Positions 34,358 to 43,153 of a stretch of 64,000 nt of DNA are shown one piece after another; positions within the stretch are counted from its first letter, which is position 1; every line of letters begins with the position of its first letter. The notes under the pieces were generated by a model, which saw only the letters and a program-made list of their open reading frames with translations, had not been told where the DNA came from and did no database searches. Position numbers and translations under genes: made by a program. This DNA is from Roseovarius sp. ZX-A-9 (GTDB lineage: Bacteria; Pseudomonadota; Alphaproteobacteria; Rhodobacterales; Rhodobacteraceae), in NCBI RefSeq assembly GCF_028369135.1, contig NZ_JAPWHW010000005.1, forward strand, positions 176,501 to 240,500, given 5' to 3'.

Positions 34358-36061
34358 CTATTCGTCCGCACCGCGATAGCGTTGATAGGGGAGTGGGTTC
34401 CAGACGAGCCCGTCAGAATTGGCATTATCCGGAACAGGCGGCGTGCCCTCCAGCAACTTGCGGGCTGCGTTCAACTCGCGTTCTGCTTCTTGCTTGTCCT
34501 GATACATGAATTCATCCGATGCCTCCTCGGGGGCCAGTGCAACCTTTTCCTGCAGGTCAGACAAAACCATTTCCTGATGGCTCTGTAATGCTGCGCGGGC
34601 CTCGACGATCCAGGTTGGCTGCAAATGTGGATTGTGGTCTGTCAGGCTGCTGTATTCGTTGTAAATGTCTTGGTAAATTCCGCTGGCATTAGCCCGTGCA
34701 TCGAGGCTGGCAGCCTCAAGATCGCGCGTGGTCAAGTCCTCGGCTTGCAACGGTTCAACGCGCAAGGGACCACCCAGACGGGTCCGTTCACGGTAATACG
34801 GATACATGCTTTGCACGACTTTGCTGACCGGAAGAGTGCCTTGGCCGGTCGCATCGACGCCTTTCGGCTGGACACCCTGGATCGCGATACGCGCAGCCTC
34901 TGGGCGAACCACCTCTTTGGCTGGCAATATCCCGTGGCGCAGCATTTCGCGGATGCCCGTTCCGGAAATATTGAGCCTATACCGCTCGTCATGCGGACAG
35001 GTCTGTTCACTGGCATGGCTGGCGCAGCGCGTGCAGTAGAACACTTCGTGAAACAGCCGAATGTCGATACCCAGCTCTTCTGGTGAATATTGATCAAAAA
35101 CCGAATGGCTGGCGTATTTGTCATAATAACTGCCGATCCCGGCATGGTCACGCCCGATGAGCGCGTGGGTGCAGCCATAGTTCTTCATGATCAACGCATG
35201 CAGGATGGCTTCTCGGGGGCCTGCAAAAATATAGGTGACGCGCAGGGGCGACATCATCGTGCGTTCAGCGGGGTAATAGGTTTCCAGCACGCTGCGATAG
35301 GCCAACATACGGTATTCATGGCGGACGTATTCGCGTTTGGCCATTTCCACCAAAGGCTGAACAAACAACCCATCAACCTCTTCAAGAGCGTTCTTGTGGA
35401 TGTATTCATGGCCACGGTGAAGCGGGTTCGCCCCGGTGATAAAACCGGCCACCGTGTTGAGTTTCTTTTCTTCATAGAACAGGCGCCAGGTATCCTTCGG
35501 TTCACGCCTTATCTTTTCAAAAGGCCCCCAATCGGCGCGCTGCAACAAAGTCACCGGACCACCAAGCGAGGTGTCCCCCATACGACGATAGATTGAATCG
35601 ACGCCGGGATGATTGCGATCCGTGGTGCCAAATAGCTGTTGCGCACGACCTTCTTTGTCGTAGTCGAAAAGATCTTCGATCTTGAGGATGGCGACAGCTT
35701 CGTTGCGGTAGTCGGTAAGCGCGACTTCGTCCCCGACAGACAGGCCTTTGATAACTTCGCTGTTGGTCTTGCCAACGGGCGCAAAGCTGAGCGGGACAGG
35801 CCAGATCGTTCCATTGGCCAGCCGGCCGCTTTTCAGGACCGAATTATAATCGACCTCGCTCATGAAGCCGGTGTTAGGCGACAACACGCCCGTGGCGATC
35901 ATTTCGATGGTGATGACCGCCTCAAGATCGACGCGGATCGAGGGAAGAGATCTGGCACGCTCAATCGTTTCATCGCGCATGTCAGGCGACACGACCTGAT
36001 TGACCAGAACCCCGCCATGGGGTTTTTGTGGGTATCCCTCAAAGTTCAAATCACTGGACAT
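34358..36061 (-). CDS. sat: Sulfate adenylyltransferase (ATP sulfurylase, Sat) with C-terminal extension
   Basis: A 567-residue Sat of the homo-oligomeric type, interconverting ATP plus sulfate and APS plus pyrophosphate. The N-terminal PUA-like part is followed by the catalytic domain with GANPLHRGHEY (the HxxH-type motif), LIGRDHAGIG and the GTGIREMLRHG segment. A Cys-rich loop (YCTRCASHASEQTCPHD) is a likely metal site, as in dissimilatory-type Sat. About 150 residues after the core (from RPEAARIAIQG) have no kinase motif and are unusual. The ATG at 36061 follows AAGGATGG. It lies downstream of the branched-chain-type ABC operon in the same direction. Confidence 0.85.
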   Translation of the reverse strand: MSSDLNFEGYPQKPHGGVLVNQVVSPDMRDETIERARSLPSIRVDLEAVITIEMIATGVLSPNTGFMSEVDYNSVLKSGRLANGTIWPVPLSFAPVGKTNSEVIKGLSVGDEVALTDYRNEAVAILKIEDLFDYDKEGRAQQLFGTTDRNHPGVDSIYRRMGDTSLGGPVTLLQRADWGPFEKIRREPKDTWRLFYEEKKLNTVAGFITGANPLHRGHEYIHKNALEEVDGLFVQPLVEMAKREYVRHEYRMLAYRSVLETYYPAERTMMSPLRVTYIFAGPREAILHALIMKNYGCTHALIGRDHAGIGSYYDKYASHSVFDQYSPEELGIDIRLFHEVFYCTRCASHASEQTCPHDERYRLNISGTGIREMLRHGILPAKEVVRPEAARIAIQGVQPKGVDATGQGTLPVSKVVQSMYPYYRERTRLGGPLRVEPLQAEDLTTRDLEAASLDARANASGIYQDIYNEYSSLTDHNPHLQPTWIVEARAALQSHQEMVLSDLQEKVALAPEEASDEFMYQDKQEAERELNAARKLLEGTPPVPDNANSDGLVWNPLPYQRYRGADE

Positions 36062-36230
36062 TACTCTACCCATCCTTTCGCTATAATACACAGGCACCCG
36101 CCCAAACGGCCTGTCAGGCCGGAAGCATCGGTGCCCGGGGGATCCGCAATCGCGACGCACGAAACCATTTCAGCCTGAGAGCTATTGCCGGCGACGATAT
36201 GCGGTTGGTTTTCCTGATCTTGCCGACTGA

Positions 36231-36980
36231 TCAGATGGCAAGATACCTCTCTCTCAACTCCACATTCTCCAAGAGTTCGGCCGCGCCGCCGGTATAGACC
36301 AACTGCCCCGTGTCCAAGATCACCGCGCGATCAGAAAGCCGAAGTGCCGCGACGGCGTTCTGCTCCACAATGATCGTAGTGATGCCGCGCCGCTTGATAT
36401 CCTGCACAATGCGCTCGATCTCTTGCACGATGACCGGCGCCAAGCCTTCGTATGGTTCATCCAGCAACAACAGTTTGACATCCCGTGCCAGCGCGCGCGC
36501 CAGCGCCAGCATCTGCTGTTCGCCACCGGAAAGCGTTGTTCCCTCTTGCATTCGGCGTTCAGCCAGACGGGGGAAATGGGCATAGATTTCCTCGATGGCC
36601 CACCCCCTGTTAGGTGCAATCTGCGACAGGATCAGATTTTCCTCGACTGTCATGCCGGGAATGATACGGCGATCTTCCGGAACAAGCTGGATGCCCGCCC
36701 GCGATGCCTCGAAGGATTTCATCCGGTGGATTTCTTGCCCTTCCAGCCATATCTGCCCAGAAGTCAGCGTCGGATTGTCCAGCCGGGCGATCGCGCGCAG
36801 GGTCGAAGTCTTTCCAGCCCCGTTGCGCCCGAGAAGCGCCAGGATTTCCCCTTTGCGAACGTCAAGTGAGACGCCTTGAACGATGTAGCTTTCGCCATAA
36901 TAGGCATGCACGCCCTGCAAGGCGAAAAAGACATCCTCCGCCACGTCGGCAGGTTTGTTTTCGGCAACTGCAATATTCAT
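36231..36980 (-). CDS. livF: Branched-chain-type ABC transporter ATP-binding protein (LivF-like)
   Basis: A 249-residue ABC ATPase, the second ATPase of a five-part branched-chain amino acid/urea-type importer. Walker A is LGRNGAGKTST, the signature is LSGGEQQMLALARAL, Walker B is LLLDEPYEGLAP and the switch His position is replaced by the typical VEQN of this family. It overlaps livG by 4 bp (ATGA). The substrate is set by the binding protein, not by this subunit. Confidence 0.9.
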   Translation of the reverse strand: MNIAVAENKPADVAEDVFFALQGVHAYYGESYIVQGVSLDVRKGEILALLGRNGAGKTSTLRAIARLDNPTLTSGQIWLEGQEIHRMKSFEASRAGIQLVPEDRRIIPGMTVEENLILSQIAPNRGWAIEEIYAHFPRLAERRMQEGTTLSGGEQQMLALARALARDVKLLLLDEPYEGLAPVIVQEIERIVQDIKRRGITTIIVEQNAVAALRLSDRAVILDTGQLVYTGGAAELLENVELRERYLAI

Positions 36981-37750
36981 TCCGCTGGCACCCCCAAATA
37001 GGCTTCTTTCACGCGCGGGTCGTCCTTGACCTCTTGTGGCAGGCCGGATGCAATGAACCGGCCTTGCGCCAACACAGAGATCTGGTCGGCCAGAGAAAAC
37101 ACCACATGCATGTCGTGCTCGATGATGACGATTGTCATACCGCGCTGTTTGATGGCCTTGAGCAGGTCAATCGTGGTGTTGGTGTCATGGCGCGACATCC
37201 CCGCTGTCGGTTCGTCCAGCAGCAACAGCCGGGGACGCTGAATCAGGCACATCGCCAGTTCCAGCCGCCTTTTGTCACCTCGGGACAACGCCCCGGCATG
37301 ATCGTCGCGCCGATCAGAAAGGCCAAATTCACGCAACAAGGTTTCGGCCTCTTCGCGGATGTCGGACTGATCCTGAACCGCGTTGAACATATCAATGCGA
37401 AACGCCCCGTCGCGCCGGGCAAATGCCGGAGCCATGACATTGTAAAGCACCGATAGGTCGGCGAATATCTCGGGCGTTTGGAACACCCGCGAAATGCCAA
37501 GCTGGTTGATCTTGTGTGGTGGAAGACCGGTCAGCATGGCGCCTTCAAATATCACGGCCCCACTGGTGGGCGGCAACTGCCCGATAATCACGTTCAGCAG
37601 GGTGGATTTTCCGGCTCCGTTCGGGCCGATGATTGCATGTGTCTGACCTTCGACGATTTGCAGATCAATGTCTGACAGCGCCTTCAAGCCGCCAAAGTTC
37701 TTGAACACATCCGCAACATGCAGGACGACGTTAGGGGGTGCCTTACTCAT
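36977..37750 (-). CDS. livG: Branched-chain-type ABC transporter ATP-binding protein (LivG-like)
   Basis: A 257-residue ABC ATPase. Walker A is [13 protein letters not shown], the signature region is [13 protein letters not shown] (R in place of the second G of LSGG), Walker B is [11 protein letters not shown] and the switch is IIEHDMHVV. The LSRGDK signature is characteristic of urea-type (UrtD-like) ATPases, which supports a urea/amide-like transporter. I chose the ATG at 37750, overlapping livM by 8 bp. Confidence 0.9.
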   Translation of the reverse strand: MSKAPPNVVLHVADVFKNFGGLKALSDIDLQIVEGQTHAIIGPNGAGKSTLLNVIIGQLPPTSGAVIFEGAMLTGLPPHKINQLGISRVFQTPEIFADLSVLYNVMAPAFARRDGAFRIDMFNAVQDQSDIREEAETLLREFGLSDRRDDHAGALSRGDKRRLELAMCLIQRPRLLLLDEPTAGMSRHDTNTTIDLLKAIKQRGMTIVIIEHDMHVVFSLADQISVLAQGRFIASGLPQEVKDDPRVKEAYLGVPAE

Positions 37751-38900
37751 TGCCAGTCCTCCCGCTCGCCACTTGCCCTGTTGGTTCATCCCTTTCCTTG
37801 CTGCGTCGCCGAAGCCATCGCATCAGCCGCTCGGTGCCTTCGACCAGGCCCCCCGGCAGGAACACCACGATCACGACGAACATCAGCCCCAGCGTAAGAT
37901 GCCAGCCCTCGCCGACGAATTTCGACAGGATCGTCACCATGACCGCCTGCATGCCTTCGGGCAGGAAATCGAAAAAGGCATTGAGCATGTTGACGTTGAT
38001 CGCCGAAAAGATGTTTTCGAAATACTTGATGAGCCAGGCCCCGACGACCGGCCCGACCAACGTACCGACACCGCCAAGAATCGTCATAAGGACAATATTG
38101 CCTGACTCGGTCCATTTCATGCGCTCGGCCCCGGCAATCGGGTCCGTGACAGCAAGCAACCCGCCTGCCAGACCAGCGAACATGCCCGAGATGACAAAAG
38201 CCGTCAGCATGTAAGGCTTGGTATCAAATCCGGTATATTTCATCCGAGTCTGGTTGGATTTGATCCCGCGCAGCGCCATGCCGAACGGAGAGGCAAATAT
38301 TTTTTGCGACAGGAAAAAGGCAGCAATCGATACCACCGCACAAATGTAAAAACCGCCATAGCCACCCAGATCAAACCCAAGAAGCGATGGCGTCGGCATT
38401 CCAGAGGTGGTCTGATTGACCCCAAGCAACGCGTCGATTGCTCGCGGATCATCCCGCGCGATCAGCAGGCCGGTTTCCCCATTGGTGATCGGGGTCAGAA
38501 CCGAATAGGCCAGACTATAGCTCATCTGGGCAAAGGCCAGCGTCAGGATCGAAAAATAGATGCCGCTTCGCCGCAGGCTGAAATAGCCAATGAACAAGGC
38601 AAAGATCCCGGCAAAGATCACCGCGAAGATTAACGCGGGGATCATGTCCATCGACAGCAGTTTAAAGGACCAGACGGCCGTGTAGGACCCAACGCCAAGA
38701 AAGGCAGCGTGACCGAAGCTCAGATAGCCCGTAAGACCGAACAGGATGTTGAAGCCGATCGCGAAGATCGCGTAGATCGCGAATTTTTGCATCAGCCCCG
38801 GGTAGGCCGCGCCCAAGGGCGAGAGCCAGATTGGCATGGTCAGCACGATGACGGAAAAGATCGCGAGCGTGGTGACGTCTTTGCGTGAGAGTGAAAACAT
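37743..38900 (-). CDS. livM: Branched-chain-type ABC transporter permease (LivM-like)
   Basis: A 385-residue integral-membrane permease with about ten hydrophobic helices. The family motif [23 protein letters not shown] is near residue 60, and the EAA-like coupling segment [22 protein letters not shown] is near residue 215. [18 protein letters not shown] and the terminal LPGGLVEG are conserved. It forms the translocation pathway with the LivH-like protein and lies in the same operon. Confidence 0.9.
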   Translation of the reverse strand: MFSLSRKDVTTLAIFSVIVLTMPIWLSPLGAAYPGLMQKFAIYAIFAIGFNILFGLTGYLSFGHAAFLGVGSYTAVWSFKLLSMDMIPALIFAVIFAGIFALFIGYFSLRRSGIYFSILTLAFAQMSYSLAYSVLTPITNGETGLLIARDDPRAIDALLGVNQTTSGMPTPSLLGFDLGGYGGFYICAVVSIAAFFLSQKIFASPFGMALRGIKSNQTRMKYTGFDTKPYMLTAFVISGMFAGLAGGLLAVTDPIAGAERMKWTESGNIVLMTILGGVGTLVGPVVGAWLIKYFENIFSAINVNMLNAFFDFLPEGMQAVMVTILSKFVGEGWHLTLGLMFVVIVVFLPGGLVEGTERLMRWLRRRSKERDEPTGQVASGRTGNE

Positions 38901-38906
38901 GATGTA

Positions 38907-39935
38907 TTAGCTTTCCATTACGCCGGAACGACCCATCAGACCGCGCGGACGCACCAGCAGAATGACGATAGCGACGAGATAAATGATGATCTGGTCGATT
39001 CCCGGGATGATTGATTTGACTTCGTTCATCGAGGCAAAGGATTGCAGGACGCCCAGCAGGAACCCGGCCACGACAGCCCCAGGCAAGGACCCCATGCCAC
39101 CGACCACGACCACGACGAAACTCAGCACCAGAAAATCCATTCCGATGTGGTAGTTGGGCGGCAAAAGCGGCGTGTACATGGCCCCTGCCACCCCGGCGAC
39201 GACTGCCGCCATCCCAAAGACAATGGTAAAGCGTTTGTCGATATCAATGCCCAGCAGACCCACGGTTTCGCGGTCTGCCATGCCGGCACGGACAACCATG
39301 CCGAAGGTGGTATATCGCATGAAGGCAAACACCGCGCCGATCACGCCCAGCGAGAACAGAAGATAGATCAGACGCCACAGGGGATAGGTCAGCTTTTGCG
39401 CTTCCATCCCGAACCACGCGCCCACATCTGCGGCCATGCGCAGGTCCGCCGGGATCGGTTGCGGCTTGGGATTGGCCCCAAAGAAGCTCTTGACGATTTC
39501 CTGCAGCACGATGGCCAGACCGAAGGTGACGAGGATCTGTTCGGCATGGCTTCGCTTGTAGAAATGCTTGATCAGGCCGCGCTCCATCGCAATGCCGATC
39601 ACCAACATCACCGGAACCGTAAACAGGACCGAAATCGGCACCGAGTAATCGACCAGTATCGCGCCCCAATCGCCGAGCCAGCTTTGGACCAACGGTGTTC
39701 TTACCTCGACCGGAGCGCCCCACGGAGACAGCTTGGTCGGGTCGATGGTGACGGTCTCAATGGTCAGGAAATAGCGGAAGGTTACAGCACAGAAGCAGCC
39801 CAGCATGAACAGGGCACCGTGGGCAAAGTTAACCACGCCCAGGGTGCCAAAGACCAGCGTCAGACCCAGGGCAATCAGCGCATAGGCGCCGCCCTTGTCC
39901 AACCCGTTAAGTAATTGAGCGAGAAATGCATTCAT
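38907..39935 (-). CDS. livH: Branched-chain-type ABC transporter permease (LivH-like)
   Basis: A 342-residue permease with the LivH/UrtB motifs GGAYALIALGLTLVFGTLGVVNFAHG at the N-terminus, FGLAIVLQEIVKSFFG in the middle and VVVVGGMGSLPGAVVAGFLLG near the C-terminus, ending LLVRPRGLMG. It pairs with LivM, which starts 6 bp after this stop. The operon order is binding protein, livH, livM, livG, livF. Confidence 0.9.
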   Translation of the reverse strand: MNAFLAQLLNGLDKGGAYALIALGLTLVFGTLGVVNFAHGALFMLGCFCAVTFRYFLTIETVTIDPTKLSPWGAPVEVRTPLVQSWLGDWGAILVDYSVPISVLFTVPVMLVIGIAMERGLIKHFYKRSHAEQILVTFGLAIVLQEIVKSFFGANPKPQPIPADLRMAADVGAWFGMEAQKLTYPLWRLIYLLFSLGVIGAVFAFMRYTTFGMVVRAGMADRETVGLLGIDIDKRFTIVFGMAAVVAGVAGAMYTPLLPPNYHIGMDFLVLSFVVVVVGGMGSLPGAVVAGFLLGVLQSFASMNEVKSIIPGIDQIIIYLVAIVILLVRPRGLMGRSGVMES

Positions 39936-40046
39936 CTTTCCCCCAGCCCGGTGTTAACCGTGGAAGTTGTTGCAGAGTGGATGGGAAAGGCACGGCGCCT
40001 TTGATAAGCGCCGGCCTTGTCGTTGCTTTGGGTTAATGGTGGCCGA

Positions 40047-41393
40047 TCAGCACTGGTTCGGCTCGTATGGGCCCAATTCACCACCAAAGATGGCGTGGTC
40101 ATACGTCACCTTTTCGCGATCGGTCGTGCCGATCACCTCGAGTACGTCAAAGCGGCTGGTCGGGTTGGAGTTTCCTCGCACCGCCAGAACTTCCTTGAAG
40201 CACTGGTGATCGCTGCCACGGTACAGCGTTGGCCCGTTGCCCATGCCGTCAAATTCGAAATCTTCGAGCGCCTTGATCACTTCCGGCGGATAGAACGTTC
40301 CGGCTCGCTCGACAGCGTCAGCATAGAGCAATGTCTGCACATATCCGGTATGGGCCGACTGCGAGGGCGGCTCACCATAGGCGGCACCATAGGAGTTCGT
40401 AAACGCCTTGGAACCCTCATCTTCAAGTTGCCAGTTCCAGTTCTGGGTTCCGATGATGCCTTTCACCGCATCCCCTGCACCCACCGCCATCAGCTCGGAG
40501 AACATCGGCACGATGATTTCAAACTGCTTACCGTTGGCCATCCGTTCGCGCATACCGAACTGGACTGCCTGAGGCAGCGAGTTCACCATGTCGTGGCCAT
40601 AGTGGTTGAGGATCAGAACATCAGCACCCGAGTTGAGCACAGGTGTCAGGTATTGCGAATAATCCCCAATCCCCAGAGGTGTGCGCACCGCCTTGACGGT
40701 TTCCCAGCCCAGCGCCTCGGTGGCATCCCGGATCGATTCCTCTTGGGTCCAGCCCCAGTTGTAGTCCGCTGTCAGGTGATATGCGCGACGCTCGCGGCCA
40801 TATTCTTCCGCCAGGATCGGCGCGATCGCAACGCCGGACTGATAACCGTTAAAGAAGTGACGGAACCCATAGCGGCGCTTATCCTTGCCAGTGGTGTCAT
40901 TGCCATGGGTAAGGCCAGACATGTAGATCACGCCCAATTCATGACACAGCGCCTGCTGCGCTACCGCTTCTCCTGTGGTCACGCACCCTGTCACCATGAT
41001 CGCGCCATCACGTTCGATCATGCGGCGGGCGCCATCGCGTGCCGCGTCGGTGTTGGTCTGGGTGTCGCCGGTCACGTATTGTAATTTGCGCCCCAGGATA
41101 CCGTTCCCCTTGAGCGCCATCGGCTTCATCGTGTTCATCAGACCGCCGTCGCCTTCGCCATTGATATGTTTGACGGCGAGTTCATAACCCTTGAGTTGCT
41201 CCAGACCCTCTTCGGCATAGGTCCCGGTCTGCGGCACGTTGAAGCCAAAAATCGGATCTTTGTCGCCCGGATTGTTGCAAAACTCCTGCGCATAGCCGCG
41301 GCTTGTAAAAACCAAAGGCGATGCGACGGTGGCCGCAAATCCCGCACTCATGGATTTGAGCAGGCGACGCCTGCCGATATTCTGTTCGGTCAT
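40047..41393 (-). CDS. Branched-chain/urea-type ABC transporter substrate-binding protein
   Basis: A 448-residue type-1 periplasmic binding protein. The N-terminus has a twin-arginine-like signal (GRRRLLKS, hydrophobic core, cleavage near RGYAQE), so the folded protein may be exported by Tat. The Leu/Ile/Val-binding fold is visible in FGFNVPQTGTYAEEGLEQLKG, VTGCVTTGEAVA and DYNWGWTQEESI. The ATG at 41393 has the strong site GGGAGGAAG. It heads the transporter operon. Overall it is closer to urea or short-chain amide binders than to LivK, so the substrate is open. Confidence 0.87.
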   Translation of the reverse strand: MTEQNIGRRRLLKSMSAGFAATVASPLVFTSRGYAQEFCNNPGDKDPIFGFNVPQTGTYAEEGLEQLKGYELAVKHINGEGDGGLMNTMKPMALKGNGILGRKLQYVTGDTQTNTDAARDGARRMIERDGAIMVTGCVTTGEAVAQQALCHELGVIYMSGLTHGNDTTGKDKRRYGFRHFFNGYQSGVAIAPILAEEYGRERRAYHLTADYNWGWTQEESIRDATEALGWETVKAVRTPLGIGDYSQYLTPVLNSGADVLILNHYGHDMVNSLPQAVQFGMRERMANGKQFEIIVPMFSELMAVGAGDAVKGIIGTQNWNWQLEDEGSKAFTNSYGAAYGEPPSQSAHTGYVQTLLYADAVERAGTFYPPEVIKALEDFEFDGMGNGPTLYRGSDHQCFKEVLAVRGNSNPTSRFDVLEVIGTTDREKVTYDHAIFGGELGPYEPNQC

Positions 41394-41527
41394 TTTCTTC
41401 CTCCCTAAGACTCGGCGAAAACCGTTTATGTCCACTAAAGAGATAGAAGGATGGTGAAAATCTTTTCAATACAAAGTTGATTATATTGATTTTTCTTGTT
41501 AACTGTTGAATAATTAGACCCATAGAA

Positions 41528-41544
41528 TTGTCAATTATTGACAA
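41528..41544. promoter_or_regulatory. 17-bp inverted repeat; candidate operator of the ScfR-type regulator
   Basis: TTGTCAAT and ATTGACAA form a perfect 8-bp inverted repeat around a single central T. The site ends 22 bp upstream of the ATG of the XRE/ScfR-type regulator (41567) and lies about 135 bp from the start of the divergent ABC operon. The position suits autoregulation and control of the transporter. Confidence 0.6.
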
Positions 41545-41566
41545 ACCGCAATCCGAAAGAAAGCTT

Positions 41567-43153
41567 ATGCGCGCACCAATCGGCATTCGCGTCCGGCGTC
41601 AAAGGATTCAAAAAAAGCAGACGCAGGCCGGGCTTGCGCGCGCGGTAGGAATTTCGCCGAGCTATCTCAACCTGATTGAAAACAACAAGCGTGACATTGG
41701 CGGACGCCTGCTGATGAACATCGCCGAACAACTCGGCATCGAGGTCGACGAACTCTCAGGCGGTCCCGAACAACGCACGCTAAACGCGTTGCAAGAGGTC
41801 CTGAACGATCCGCTTCTGCATGGTATTGGACTCGAACAGGCGGATCTGCATGATCTAGTCGCCCGCTTTCCCGAAGTGGCGCGCGCGCTGACCCGGCTTC
41901 ATGCGGTCTATGGCGATGCCACTGCCGAACTGGAGGCCAATGCCAACAGGCTCAGCTCCGATCCCATACTCTCAGAGATGCTGCACGAGGTTGTCAGCCG
42001 GATCACTGCGATGCGGTCAAGCGCCGAGATTCTGTCGCAAGTGAAAAATCTTGCCCCCAAGGATGAGCGCCGCTTTTCCGAAGCAATCACCCGCGAGGCA
42101 CGCAGCCTTTCGACCACCGTGCGCAACCTCGCTTCCTATTTCGATCTATCCTCATCTCGCAGGCGCTCGATATCGCCAATGCGCGAGGTCGAGGACGCCA
42201 TAATCAACAGCAACAACCACTACCCAGAGCTTGAAGAGCTTGCCAAAGACCTGCGCACCGAGATCCTGAAAGATGGCGAATTTGGCGAAGTCGCACTGTC
42301 CCAAGCCTTACAGCGACGTTTTGGTGTTTCCTGCCAACGATGGCATGGTCACTCCCCGCCCCCTCCCCAAGGGAAATACAGCAACAGACGGGCACATTAT
42401 GACGAGGACGGCAAAGTCCTATGGCTGCGCACGTCGTCTACTGCGGCGACGCGCCAATTCCAGATGGCACGGCTGTATGCCCGCCTGGCCGGCACCGACT
42501 TGATCGAAAAGGTCTGCAGCGGGTTTGAATTGACCACCGACGAAGCACAGCTGCTGGCCCAAGGCGCATTGGCCTCCTATGTCGCGGGGGCTTTGGTGAT
42601 GCCCTATGACGGCTTCCTCGAAGACGCCGCAAAAAACCGCTATGACATTGATCTGCTCAGTCACATTTATAGCGCCAGTTTCGAACAGGTCGCGCATCGT
42701 CTGGTCACGCTGCGCCGCAAAGGGGCCGAGGGCCTGCCATTCGGTTTCTTGCGCGCGGATATGGCCGGACGGTTGACCAAACGGTTCCCGTTACCGGGAC
42801 TGTCGCTGCCCGGGACGGGTCATGGCTGCCTGCTCTGGCCGATCTACAATGTCGCCGGGACGCCGCGAGTGGTGCGGCAGATATCAGAGTTCAGCAATGG
42901 CGCACGCTTCCTGATGATCGCCAAATCAGTCAAGAAACGCCTTTCGGCTTGGAATGACCAACCGTTGATGTTCTCGGTCATGCTGGCCTGTGATCTGGTC
43001 CATGCAGACCGCACGGTCTATGGCCACGGTCTGGATCTGGACGACGCCGCGACACGTGTTCCTGTCGGGCCAAGCTGTCTGCTTTGCGTGCGCGAAGGTT
43101 GCAGCCACCGGCAAGAGGCCGTCTCGGCCATGATGGAAGCTCAGACGGGTTAG
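41567..43153 (+). CDS. XRE-family short-chain fatty acyl transcriptional regulator (ScfR-type, DUF2083)
   Basis: A 528-residue regulator. The N-terminal HTH (about residues 1-65) has QAGLARAVGISPSYLNLIENNKRDIGG. A central IrrE/DUF955-like region follows, and the C-terminal DUF2083 domain contains LPFGFLRADMAGRLTKRFP and the Cys pair CLLCVREGCSHR. Relatives (RamB, PccR, PrpC-like) sense short-chain acyl-CoA levels and control acetate, propionate or glyoxylate genes. I chose the ATG at 41567. It is divergent from the ABC operon and convergent with the histidine kinase (4-bp overlap). Confidence 0.87.
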   Translation: MRAPIGIRVRRQRIQKKQTQAGLARAVGISPSYLNLIENNKRDIGGRLLMNIAEQLGIEVDELSGGPEQRTLNALQEVLNDPLLHGIGLEQADLHDLVARFPEVARALTRLHAVYGDATAELEANANRLSSDPILSEMLHEVVSRITAMRSSAEILSQVKNLAPKDERRFSEAITREARSLSTTVRNLASYFDLSSSRRRSISPMREVEDAIINSNNHYPELEELAKDLRTEILKDGEFGEVALSQALQRRFGVSCQRWHGHSPPPPQGKYSNRRAHYDEDGKVLWLRTSSTAATRQFQMARLYARLAGTDLIEKVCSGFELTTDEAQLLAQGALASYVAGALVMPYDGFLEDAAKNRYDIDLLSHIYSASFEQVAHRLVTLRRKGAEGLPFGFLRADMAGRLTKRFPLPGLSLPGTGHGCLLWPIYNVAGTPRVVRQISEFSNGARFLMIAKSVKKRLSAWNDQPLMFSVMLACDLVHADRTVYGHGLDLDDAATRVPVGPSCLLCVREGCSHRQEAVSAMMEAQTG

